NCBI GenBank assembly: GCA_963678675.1 | Contig: OY783196.1 | Location: forward strand, 29,118,827-29,182,826 | From: Xiphydria camelus | Taxonomy: Eukaryota; Arthropoda; Insecta; Hymenoptera; Xiphydriidae | Length of the DNA stretch: 64,000 bases | Direction: 5' to 3' | Part shown: positions 24,010 to 36,200 of the stretch, piece by piece | How the letters are laid out: every line of letters starts with the position of its first letter | Position numbering within the stretch: the first letter of the stretch is position 1 | The notes under the pieces: model-generated | What the model was told of the DNA's origin: nothing | Database searches by the model: none | What the model saw: the letters and a program-made list of their open reading frames with translations, nothing else | Program-made: the position numbers and the translations under genes

Positions 24010-26883
24010 GCTGGCGTCGGCCGTGATTTTCTTCCTCGAGATAACGTGGGCCATCACGTTGTTCGTTCAAATTTGCGTCAGGTATGTGAGACGTGACCGA
24101 GCAACGCGCGCGTCTTATCGGCAAAATACGCCCGCGCGCCGGTGTTGGGAAAAGGGCGCGAGGACCGGAGACAAATTACTTTGGTCCGTTATAGAAAGTT
24201 ACTGCGGAGTTGCGAGCGAAAAATACGTCGAAGACGCCGTGAAACCGTTCCGCGCGGAAAGTTCCGGGAATTTCTGCCGCGCTGTTCGTTTCTCATAAGC
24301 TGAGCTTGTAGATGCTCTATGAAAGGTCGCTCCGTTCTGCTCAGTCCGCACGACAAGATAGGAAGATTCGACAAAAAGAGTGGAGAGGCTTGTAATTACA
24401 GAGACGAAGAGAAATGTGAATTCGGAATTTGCATCGCTGCGTGCTCGAGTCGATTGCGATTGCGGATAAAAGATTCGGGGAACGAATGATTTAAGAAAAA
24501 ATCGACTCGAAGATTCAAAATATTAAATTGATATAAAATTCGAAACAACATAGACCGGGAATCAAATTTTTATAGCGACGTAAATGTCATTTTCTTTCGA
24601 CAATGCTTTCTCCGAGGTTTTTAAGTAACTTCTAAACGACCTTACAAATTCCACATCGTCTCGTAACAATCTGCAGTAAATTCACTCTCACTTCGAACAA
24701 CGCTCAAACTCGTTAATTCCGCCCGACGAGTCTCGTAATCCGCCCGTCTGATTAAATACGGGCCGGACTACTAATTTCGACAAGCAGGCAACTTCTATCG
24801 CGGTTGAAATTCGTGCGGTTTCGCGGATCGCGTTTGGTGCTCAGTTATTAATCTCCAGAACGTGCAATTTTGACGCGTAAAATCGACTCCTGATAAATTC
24901 ATCAGATGGAAGCAGGGATTTTCGATAATATTTGCGTTCGAAGGTGAGGCAAAAAATTCGACATTACAAAAATTCGTATTACAATTGCATTCACAAGAAT
25001 GAGCAACAGATTGTTGCACCCTGTACGGTACTCCCGAACTCGTTAACCGCGCCGGGCGATGCTGGTAATCCGCCCGGCTGATCAAATACGGGCCGTACTA
25101 CTGATTTCGACAGGGAGCCAATTTCCGCCACGCCTGGAAACCGCGCGGCTTCGCGGATCGAGTTTGCGAATAGTACCGGCGTCGAGGGAATCGTGGATTC
25201 CTGTTAATTTCCAGGGAACGTCCGGAGTGGTCGGCAGAGGGGGAGGGGGGAAGGGTTTAAGGTTAAATTTCGCTTAATTGACGTTCAACGTTGGCTATCC
25301 CGCGCGCGCTCGCTCCCCGCGCCTCTACTCGCGCAGGATACGTATAATGACAAAGGGCGAGAAAGTTGTTCGCCCAATGAGTGTAGCTTTGGACCTGTAA
25401 ACTAAATTCCACGGGGCTTCCACCGCTGTACGTACAGACGAGCGAAACACGCGTAGAAAAGGACGGGGTTCGACGGTCAAATAGAAATACGCGAATTTTT
25501 TTTTATTCTGGACTAACTTTAGTCCACGTCTGTAAAGTTTATTCGTAGAGTTTGTGGCCCTTCGGATAAAAAACCAACTTCCATTTCTTATTCGAGACGT
25601 GCGAGGTCCTTCGTATATATAACATAAACAAAGTTACGCCAAAAGGCGCGAGAGTTAAATTCAGTTTGCAGTTTCGCAAAAGCGATCCTGTATAAAGTAA
25701 AATTGGGCGATGGTGATATAAAGCAAGCTGGTACAATTTCGCTCACTCACGTGGTTTTTCACTCGCGTTTATCACTCGATTTATGAATTTTAACTTGAAA
25801 TTGGTACGATAACTTTTTCAAGATCCTCGAGTGCCACAGCACGCTATGTTTGCTACAGGGGCCATCAATAACGATACATTTTGCACGCAAAACTGAGCCC
25901 GGGAGAAAGTAACGGCACCCATGGGAAAATTAGCGCGTATACAGATATCTCGTCACACCTCGAAACTAGGGAGGATGTGGCTTTGTTTCAGGAACGACGA
26001 CTCCCTTTGTTCCTGCTGCTGGTCCGGAGTTCTCGCGCTAACCAAGGGTTGGCGAAGAGCTCTATTTTATCTTCCCCTGTCTTGCATTCTGGTATGGAAA
26101 CCGCACAGGCTGTGGTTGTCCTTCGTAGCCGGTAAGCGTAAGCACCCCCCCCCCCCCCCCTCCCACCCGACTCCCCTTCGCTGTTCCGCGAGCAAACTGG
26201 GTAAACGGTAAATGCAACGTGTGTTCAAGCTGGCTTATTGGCAGTTTTATCCCTGCTGCACATCGCGGCGAGTGTATTGGAGCGACGAAGCAGTCAGGCG
26301 AGCGGAGGTGCGGATTCCGTGGGGGAAAGTCTATTGAACACGAGACCCGAGAGCTACGACCGCTTCGAAGAAGTTTTGGTGAGTGTCGAAATTGGTGGCA
26401 AAGCAACGACGGATCCGGTATATAAATACTTATTCAGGAATTTCAGACGCGAAGATTCCGAAAACAGATATTTAAATTAGAAAGTCAAGGAAATTCGATA
26501 TTGGTGTAAAATATTACGTTTATATAACAATACGGATTCCCTCAATCGCCTACCAGCGATTAATGAACAATTATTCGATGAATAATGAATTTATCCGTAG
26601 CTAGTAGTTGGAGCTAGAGCGGGCAGTAGTCACGGCCCGTCACACATCCGCCACTGTACTGTCTCCTGTAAGGCGGCGGACGGATGTCGGACTGTAACTA
26701 CTGGCAGCCAACTCCGATCACTGGCTTCGATATCATAGCTAAATTTTGAATATAAAAACGTTATCTAGAAATTGAGAGACTCTATCGATCCATTATTTCA
26801 ATTGTTATCAGGTGACAGAGGTTTTGGATGACGGCGTGCCGGGCTCAACGGGACGTTTGGGGGATAGCGACGGAGAAATGTGA
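24010..26883 (+). CDS. TMEM72-like multi-pass membrane protein (3' four exons)
   Basis: Four exons join in phase: 24,010-24,081, 25,992-26,131, 26,230-26,378 and 26,812-26,883 (TGA at the end). Acceptors are CAG, CAG, AAG and CAG; donors are GTATGT, GTAAGC and GTGAGT. The product reads LASAVIFFLEITWAITLFVQ, then a Cys-rich NDDSLCSCCW loop, then hydrophobic segments around RALFYLPLSCILVW and AAGLLAVLSLLHIAAS, and an acidic tail ending GRLGDSDGEM. The arrangement (membrane helix, Cys loop, FYLxLSCxL helix, final helix, polar tail) resembles TMEM72, a small membrane protein of unknown function; that assignment is from memory of the family. The first exon begins in the middle of a codon (one base left), so at least one upstream coding exon is missing and I could not locate it. 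A candidate AATAAA lies at 27,686. The gene is convergent with the next one. Confidence 0.6.
24700..25175. repeat. Pair of diverged direct repeats inside an intron
   Basis: About 130 bp starting near 24,708 (AACTCGTTAATTCCGCCCG and onward through TTTCGCGGATCGCGTTTG) recurs near 25,035 (AACTCGTTAACCGCGCCGGG through CTTCGCGGATCGAGTTTG). The copies are clearly related but have many substitutions. The spacing is about 330 bp. They lie in the 1.9-kb intron of the TMEM72-like gene. Confidence 0.6.
26595..26720. repeat. Imperfect inverted repeat in the last TMEM72-like intron
   Basis: AGTAGTTGGAGC, GGGCAGTAGTCAC and ACATCCGCC on the left side pair with GGCGGACGGATGT, GTAACTACTGGC and GCCAACTCC on the right side. 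This gives an imperfect stem of about 50 bp per arm, resembling a short MITE. Confidence 0.45.
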
Positions 26884-28280
26884 CACGAGCGACAGCCCTC
26901 TTGGGCCAGCGAGTCGGACGAAGACAGTGAAATAGAACAGAGGACATGTCAAATCGCTACTTTGTCCTAGTCATTGGATTTCTAACAAGTCCGCAGATTG
27001 CGCGCTACGGTAGCACGACGAACCTTCGAAATGCTGCGTAATGATTACGACCCGCGTCCATCGTTCGCCAAAGGAATTTGTCCACGCCACGAGACGACAG
27101 GTCACAGGAGACGAGCGAGAACTCCCATGCGAATGAGCTAAATCGTTCGCGCGATCGCTCTGGAATGTCGGAATTGCGAAGAAGATTGCGCGATGCGACT
27201 GCAAATTTCACGACCAAGGCGCACTGCGCCGGAAAATGATTTGACATTGAAAAAACAGTTTACTTACTAATGATAAGACGGACGTCTGTATCGATGCAGA
27301 ATATTAACTACCGAGTTCGTGCGAAACGGGCCGAGAAAAAGTTCAAAATAACACTGATAAGCTTCATCCCCTTTTTGAAAGAGATTTTTTTAAAGAAATT
27401 TGAAAATTCCCCATGAAACTCGCAGTTCGCTAAGAGAAATAACGACTCGAGACTATTGTAAATTGCGGAGCTCGCTCTTTGCTAGAACGTGCCAAGAAGT
27501 ACGTCCGTATCCGCGTGTATTTTTCGAAAATCGGAAGAAGATAAATACTCAAATGCGCTAAGTTTTATACGTAACAGTGTCTATTGATATAGCATTACAG
27601 AGCTAGATGTGAATGTACATATACCGTGAATCGGTTAGTAAAGTTCTATGTTAAATTATAATGTTGTACATGTGTTGCAATTGATAATAAAATTATAGTA
27701 AAAGCAGTCTCTCGCGCCGCCTGAAATCCCCTTGACATCGTAGTACCTAGAGAAAGCTGAAAGTAAAATTGTCTACTTTTTTCCAGGCTATTCCACAGAA
27801 AAAGCTGTAGTAAATATACAAGTAAATTACCTACTTGTATAAGAAAAATATCTTCGATAGATAGACTTCTGAATGCGCCCACATCACACAAGCTATTATG
27901 TGCATAGGGATTAATAAGGACAGGTGATACATTAAATCTTTCATATCAGTGAAAAATAACATTCCAATCTTATCGAGTTGTATCTGCTTCACCGGGATAA
28001 GGCTATCGAATATATTTGTCTACCTTACAGTTATCATAATATAATAGTTTTGATTAATATTGCATAAACGTGTAACATCAACATTATAAAATGGAATAGC
28101 TTAAATATTATATCTACAATTCAAAAAAGAAAGCACCTCCCTTTGCTTTTAGCTATACATCGCTAGAGATATGTACCTATGTATATACGCGAAATTTACT
28201 AAGTACAAAATTCGAAAACTCAATATCGAAGCCCGTTAAGTAGTTCCCATTCGAAATTTCCAACTAGAGTCTAAACACGA

Positions 28281-31005
28281 TCAGATGAGTAGCTCGTCCA
28301 AGATCTTAATCAATAGAGGATTCCCGCCTAATCTCTTCACTTCTTCTCTAGCTTGCACGTCTAATTCCGCGAGCACGGATCGCGTGTACGCGAAGGAACC
28401 GAATTTCTCCAGCAAGTTCACGCAGTATCGCTTTACTTCGACGTCCTTGGTCCGCTGTCGCAGGATGTCTTTGTTTCGAATTGTCAAGGAAAGCTATATC
28501 TCGTTTTAGAATGCTAATTAGCTCGATTTTTACGGGGGTCTGAATACAAAATAAGGAAGGATACTCATCACCTGCCTGTCCTCCGGATGGCTTTGAATTG
28601 CATGTATAATGGGGAAACTAAATTTGCCCTCTGACAAGTCCTCGCAGTAGCTTTTATTTTCCGTATACTGTAACAATAATGATTACTAAAACGTGCGATA
28701 TAAACAACGAGTAAACGAGGGACACGGCATTTTACCTCTTGCAAGCACAGATTACCGTAATCGTCGCGAATTTGGAAGTACAGCCCTAATATACTAGCAA
28801 GAGGCGTGAAGTCTTCCTTGCAATCGGAAAAAAGTTGCATCAACCGAACGGCTAAATTAAACAGCCCACCGGTCTCTGAAATCAATGGTATCAACTGTAC
28901 ATCTGGACACAAGTGGCGACGCAAAATGAGCTCGCCGCACGCAGATGTATCGCGTATGAAATCGACTCACTCCTGATGGTCATGGTTCTGTACTCCGTCT
29001 CGGACGGGCACACGTAGTTGTCCCTCCAATAAATTTCCATACCCTGTCCCCTGTGAAGCTCGAGCAATTGCTCGGTATACACTTGAGTAGCCTGGTAATA
29101 CATATAACTTTCGTATTTAAGATTTGTATTGGATCAAGCGTCTAGCTATCGGATGAAACATTAAATTAAGCTTGCATCACCTACCTCGGGATGATTCAAG
29201 CGGATAACTTTTTCGAGCGCGATGAATAGTACGTAATTAGCAGCGTTAATTGTACTAGCGACTCCGTAAATCGAGTGTGCGACGGGTATCCCTCGTCGCA
29301 ATATCGAATTGTCCTGAATGTCGTCTATGCTACGTGTAAAATATAAAATCGTGCTTCTTCGAGATCCATTTTTTTTTCACTTCACGACGATACTGATCGA
29401 ATCTTAAAAATTAATATGGCGATATGCGCATCGAGTTGGTAAAATCTGAACGTACAGACTTTCAAAGCGTATTTTTTACCGAATCATAAATATCAAGCGA
29501 AATTAAGAAGCAGAGCATTCAAATACCAAGCGTCGACGTTAGTCATGCGATGGAAATATCGAGGAGGATTAATGAATCACGCCAAATGGTACAATTCGAA
29601 AGACAAACATTTGTAAAGTCTTTGACCAGTTGAAATGGCAAATGAAACACAGACGGAGCGACTCATAGCGAATGGAAAAAATAAATACCGCATTAAATGC
29701 ATCTCTCGCATCAATACGTTCCATTCCAAAGTCTGCTTGTTGTCGAACAAATCAAGTAACTGCGTTTTGCGAATCGCAGGTGGTGACGGTAGCCTATTTA
29801 CCATAGTAAAATTACAGCGTTTTTTAAGCCGAACCAAAGGGAGTAATACTTTTTAGACGGTAACTATTTGATCCTTTCTCTGTCTCGGTACGGTCTCTAA
29901 ATTTATACGAAGTGGAAGAATCCTCTGTAACTGGGAGCCCTTTTAATGAATCTGGCGCGATTATGTGTACTATTTTCAATTTCTGGGGTAAAATTAAATT
30001 TATCAGGGAAGTTTTAACTTTTAACATAGCTCACTCGTTTACTGTAATATCTCTCTTAAGACTTATAGCTTCTTTGCAGCGAAGCATGTGGATAAAAATT
30101 GAAAGGGCCGATATTAGCTCCCCAGCTCCCTATTCGGCGTCCCAATAATGAAAATTATTCCATAGCAGCAAGCGTTGCCGTGTCACCAATTTTTATCAAA
30201 GTAAATACTCAGGGTATACGGAAGAAAAAGGTCACAAATAATATTATTTTTCACCCAAAAATAATGTGCAACGGAAAAATTTTAGATGAAAATTAATATA
30301 CGCAAGCAGTTGAAATAGTTTCAAGAAAAATGATTACTAAAGCATAGTATGGTAGACTTACAGGAGGCTAGAGTTGTGCAGCATCTGCGTTATATCTCCG
30401 ACGGCGTGGAGCTTATCGTTAGGTATTTTTAGCCAACAATTGAAGGCATGTGCCAGCTTGCCCCTAATCTGCTTTCCAGGCACTTGAAGGATGTAAGTGA
30501 ACGGTTCGAGAAGTTTCTGTAAAAAACAGCAAGTGCATACTTAATTAACAACTTTTCATTGTACAAGGATCAAAACAAGCTATACTTATAAATGTGGAGA
30601 AAATTTTCGAATTTAAGAAGAATTACGTACGAGAATTAAGTCAATCTAATACAATTCTTAGCTTTATTGTATTTTCCATGAAAAGAATAAACTGTCACAC
30701 GTATTACTGAATTTACTACTTCAATTGACAAGTGACAGACTCACGTGAATCGTTTGACAACTTGCTATCTTGCCGCAGATTAGCGTGCGAATATTAGATT
30801 TATTCATATCGAATTCTTCGCAATTCGACAGTTGTCGAAATTTCGGGATGTGATGTTACGCGAAAAACGTAGAACCGAGTCTCGCTTCTTTCAAGATTTG
30901 AAAGAACGGTGAATGAGAAAGTAGGTATTCTCGAACGAAACTAACCTCATCTTGTTCTCTGATGCCGCTTTGTGAATAAGGAACGGCGTTCTTGTCAATA
31001 TCCAT
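28281..31005 (-). CDS. qm: Geranylgeranyl diphosphate synthase (type III), complete
   Basis: Condenses farnesyl diphosphate with isopentenyl diphosphate to C20 geranylgeranyl diphosphate, the donor for protein prenylation. Seven exons in phase: 30,946-31,005; 30,362-30,516; 29,185-29,329; 28,971-29,091; 28,736-28,875; 28,572-28,667; 28,281-28,493. They give 930 nt, 309 residues, normal for the family (about 300). Visible marks: [18 protein letters not shown] near the N terminus; first aspartate motif DDIQD at residues 74-78; [19 protein letters not shown] across the exon 4/5 junction; second motif DDYGN at 198-202; [33 protein letters not shown] near the end. The start ATG at 31,003-31,005 gives [15 protein letters not shown]. 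The last-exon acceptor (ATATAG at 28,494-28,499) is the least certain border and adds LSLTIRNKD before ILRQRT. The symbol follows the fly gene quemao. Confidence 0.93.
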
Positions 31006-33252
31006 GTCTCGTACAGACTTGCGTTTAATTACCGGCCCGACTGTTTCGCGAAGGAACGGATATTCCTACTGTAAGATATTTATGCAATATTCTACTCGTT
31101 TTACAAATGCATCTCGCAAGACGTTGAACCGTGACCGAAAAAAAACACAAACCCACAACCAACGGCGACTCGAGCGCAACTGGCGCGATTGATCAGCCTC
31201 TGTCGCCGTGGCACTACTGCGCCGTCTACTGCGCAGCAAGCAGTTTTATGCAGTCGATACGAATATACGAGGCGCGTAAAAACGAAACTATCTCATCAGT
31301 TTTTTTTATAAACATTCAGTTACAAATGACGTCATTGCCTATATTTTATGTTTGATCTACAAATATGTAAAGACACTATAGAAGGAAAAAGGGTGCAGAT
31401 GTTGAAAGGATCTCAGGAGTTAGCGTCCTTCGATAATAAGTGAGTGACGTATTCCGTTGGCATACGCTACTCATACACTTTTATGCGTCTACAGATATTG
31501 CAATTAAATCCGCTTCTCGTTTTCACGATTCAAGTGCAGCGTACCATGAATATGTGATAACGGAACGTGACACGGAATCACGGGCCTCATTATAGTACAT
31601 GATCTAATCGCAATTATCTCGCTGGCTGTGCTTTTGACCTCAACTGGTAGAATACTTTCTCGGAGACATTTCCGCTTACAAAAAGTTCTTTGTCAATATA
31701 GGTCAACGGTCGTAGGTGACCAAGTTTAATCGTGGTCACAGGGTATAACAAATTTACCCCGTCACACATGGTGTGTTTTACCGTATCTAATCTACAATAG
31801 TAGTAAGTAAATGCACTTTGCTCTGTCTCGTTGCTATATTTTCTTTTGTTTTTATGCGAAAATGTATAAAAAATGATAGGTATATCCTCTATAATATACC
31901 GTCTTTATGAACGTGATGACTCATATACAATTAGCGAGCACGATGGGTAGCTCGGCCGCGCAAAATATGTATGAAGACGTCATCGTCGCGTATACAGTTT
32001 ACAGTACTCTTCAAAATTTTCATCACTTGACCATGGATATTTTCAGATTATAAACATTTTGTAGGATATACATATCCAGTCGTTATATATGGCACATGTA
32101 TTCTCTACAGTATACATTCCCACGGAGAACTGATGGTTTTAGGATAGTTTTTAAACGTCAGAGGTTGGCATACAAATAATTGGTGGTATCAAGAAGATTT
32201 AAAAATATTATGTAACGTCATACATTTTAAGAATCGTTTCTTTTATGCAAACTCGATTGGTTCATGTATTGAATTCGAAATATACGCGAGTACATTATTT
32301 CAAATTGCAATTATGATGCAATGGAAATGAAGTTTGCCAGATGAATCAATTTGTCACTTCTGCGATAACACTCGTACATCTTCTTATAAACATTCACGGA
32401 ATTTTATCGCAAAGTTAAACGGTTGAGACAGCGCGCGTTCACTAATAGACTCGTCGCCATAAATAAACTCGACACTCGCGATAGGAGAACATTTCCGGAA
32501 AGAAAGGTTATTCATTGGAAAATGAAACATTATTTATATTTTAAAACATACAACATTAACTTACGTGCGAAATTACTTAATACATATTTACACCTTACGA
32601 TAAACTCTCGCGATTCACTTTCGACGTATTTTTATAAATATTTTTGCCGCGTTGCTAAACGCGTCACCGCGCGATTACTTCAATTAATTACAACGTTTAA
32701 AATATTAATTACGGGGTTAAACTGTATCGCGCGCACTACCGCACAATGTCCCTGAACTTTCGCGAATCAATTCCACTTCGTTCGAATCCGCGTGGAATTC
32801 GTATTTGAACGCTTTTGACTAGTTCACGAACGTACACATGTATACATAATTTTATAATGTCAAGATACACGCTCGCATCGATTCATCGTTCCCGAAAACA
32901 GAGTTTCTAGATCGGCAAATGATTTCGAGCTATTTGAGCGTCTCAATGTCGACTGCTCCGAGCGTCAATTGATTCTTGATGGTAATTAAACGTTATCAAT
33001 TTATCACGAACACAATAATTCGATAAATATCGCACCATCTTACATTAACCAAGAATTAGGTACGTGCGTTAAGTACAAAAAGCTCCGTTCTTTCTCTATA
33101 TATACACGAGTATTTCTTTTGTCGTTCGATGCATAAGGAAGTTCGTTGGAGTCGTATACCTACTCGAGTATCGATCGACAGAATTCAGTTGAATCTCTAC
33201 GGCTTACTCTGCACATAGCTGTATCATTTTTGAGAAAATCACTTTTCGATAA
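31006..33252. other. Intergenic stretch between two minus-strand genes
   Basis: AT-rich, without exons. From about 31,980 rightwards it is the arm A counterpart of the window's right end (62,892-64,000), so this non-coding DNA belongs to the inverted duplication. The part next to 33,252 is presumably the 3' untranslated region of the receptor kinase. Confidence 0.7.
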
Positions 33253-36200
33253 TTACAGCTTCTCCCCGCTGAGGCTCAGCACGTTGTAATACGAATGATC
33301 GGGGAACCGGTCGAGCTCGATGTAATCGGTTTCGTCCAACAAGAGGCCCTCCGCTAAACTGACCAGTTCGCTGAACGAGGGCCTGTCGGCCGGTGATTCG
33401 TGCCAACAGTAGTACATGATATTGTACAGCTCCCTCTTGCAGTGCTCCGGCCTGTCCAGTCTGTAGCCCTCTCGGATTTTCCTCATCACCTGTCAATGAT
33501 AAACGCTAAAGTTTAACCGAGTCTCGCCGATAAAAATCAATAGCAGAGCGAAATAAAATAATTCAGCCGAACTTCGGATGAGAAAAAATGAATCACGACG
33601 AACCGAAGCGTTCGATTCCAATCGCGCTCGAAATACTCACATCGGCCGCCGGGAGTCCGGGATATGGCGTCGATCCCAGCGTGACTATCTCCCACGTGAG
33701 GATGCCGAAACTCCAGATATCGGACTTGACGGAGAAAATGTTGTCGTAGAGGCTCTCGGGCGCCATCCATCTGATCGGCAGCCGTCCCTCCGACTTTCTC
33801 TCGTAAATCTGATTAGCCGCGACGTCGCGGGCGAACCCGAAGTCCGCCACCTTGCACGCCCGGTTCTCGTCGATCAGGATATTTCGGGCGGCGAGATCTC
33901 GATGAATTATGCCCTTGGACGCCAGGTACTCCATACCCCTGGCGATCTGTGGAGACGAGTGGTTGCGGTACCGCATAAGTCAGACGCGCCGTTGACTCAT
34001 CCGGCAAACGTATTCGCGCGCGGCTCAATTGGATCGTCACCGCTGTAAAATCGCCTTCGCACGCGACAATTGCGTCGATCTGCGCGATATACGTATGCTA
34101 CGAAGCGCGCGAGGTCTCACCTGATAAACGAAACCCGTCAAGTCCCTAGAAGTCAATCCCGGTCCGCCGTGGTTCCTCTCTTCCCGGGAAGCCCTCAGGA
34201 AGCTCTGCAGCTTCCCGCCGCTCACGTACTCCAGTATAACGAACATTGGCTCGCGCTCCGTGCAGCATCCGAGGAGCCTGACGACGTTGGGGTGCGGTTC
34301 CAGGGACTTCATCACCTTTAGCTCCTGAGCGAGGTCGAGCCTGTCGCGCTCCGTCGCGTTCTCCTTCAGCGTCTTCACCGCCACTATGGTGGCGCCCAAT
34401 TTCCCCTCCATATCCTGCGCTTCGCAGCGCCACACCTGTCCGAAGCAGCCCTCGCCGAGGATGTTGAATACCTGCGAATGAGTACCGACGATGAATCCGA
34501 CGCATCCTCGACGCTACTACGGGCGTTCGATCGTCGCTTCGCTCGCCGGATCTGACCTTGAGCCTGTGTCTGGGGAACTCCCACTCGTCCTCGTGAGATT
34601 TATTCCGCACCCCGGCCTGGTTCTCCTTCTCCCAAGGCTCGTACCTGTTGCTGTGATCTTTGGGAACCGACGACCTCTTTAGGACCAAGGAGGGATTCTC
34701 GGGATGATTCGAAAGGCTCACGGAAGTTTGACCCTTCTGAAATTCACGCGAGAGAAAAGTGGAACGCCTTGAAACCTGACGCGAATTAACGAAACCTTGA
34801 AGGAGAGCTCGTAGCGGGAGAATCTCGACATACCATGTTCTCCTTGGACTTCTGACTGGGGCAGAATTTATGCCTGAGCGACCAGACGCCCATACCCAAG
34901 CCCAGAACCAGCGCGCAGACCGCCGCAACCGGTACCACCGTCATAGCGATTCCCTGTGTAGACGGCGCCTCGCTGGCCGCTATTATCAATTCGGTGACCT
35001 CGTTGGTGTGGACGGGCTCATCGGGAATTTTGCTCGTGGCGCGCGTCGATGCCTCGTCTTCGACTATCGCCGCTTCGGGCTGCAGCTTCGTCGTCTTCGG
35101 TCTCGGCGGCGGCGGCGGAGCGGCTGGTACCGAGGGCGGTAACAGAGGTGGCGGCGGTATAGGTGACCTTGGGAAATTCGGCAGATTGGGCAGCCCTATG
35201 AGGGGAGGACGTATGCGACCACCGGAACCGTGTTGACCAGGAAACGGCGACCTGTGGAAGCGCGAGTCGAAGGTGTAACGATTACAGGATCGACCTTCGC
35301 CGAGAAGTCGAAGAACAGCTTCGACCTTCGTGCTCGATGGCGAGCGTTGAACAGGAGTCCGCGAAGAGTATCCGGTAAAGGAATAAAAGCTCACCTGGTG
35401 TTGCCACTGTGCACCGAGGAGTTCTTGATGTTGACGTACACCTCGGTCTTGGCTGTAAGTTGTCCATCGGAGACGGTCACGTACAGGAACAGGTTCTCGC
35501 CTCCCTGGAAACGAGAAGCAAGAAGACGAGCGGTATAGCGCGGCTTACAGGGTTCGCCGCTGGGCCGGTGTCGGTGCCTCTATTCTATAGCTAAAATGGG
35601 AATCGCGTTCCTGGAACGATTTGCCGCGCAGAAGTTGCGGATGTTTCTGCCTTCGACGTTTCATCGCGCGAAGCCTCGACGGTAAAAACAGAGCGCGAAG
35701 CTGCGCGAACTGGAATTGGAACGAAAACTGCTGCGTAAAATCGTCCAGTTGGCGAATTATAAATTCTACGAAAAGACGAAATATGAATATATGCATAAGC
35801 GCGAATTGGTAGATATTCGGAAATACTAATTTTCCATAACAAACAAATGGAATGCGCGGTCGATCGAAATCCATTTTGGAGCTACGCATGGAACGCATCG
35901 TAGAGAGACTCGTTTCGAAAAATGTTTTCGTCACGTAGATGCGTCGCCAGTCGCAAACGACTATAGCGCGACGGAACAGAAACGAGGAAATTTCTCGGGA
36001 AAAATTCCGACCAGCCGAGAATCGACGACGGAGTTTCGGAGGAATTTCGATTTCGTGGGAGGAACGCGTACTCACTCTCCCTTTCAGAGATTCGTTGAGA
36101 AACACAGTCCCGGTGCTGTTATCGATGACGAATGGCAGCGGCGGCTGCGGGCTATCGTCGCCGTTGTACTTGTGTCCCAGCGGCTCGAGGCCGAAGGTCA

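Noticed and set aside
26146..26161. Poly-C runs at 26.15 and 50.79 kb as functional elements
   Set aside because: Simple homopolymer runs, one of them inside a short intron; more likely slippage.
32035..32150. Sequence near 32,130 resembling the insect miR-184 mature sequence
   Set aside because: Only part of the string (CGGAGAACTGAT) matches and the rest differs. No convincing hairpin partner.
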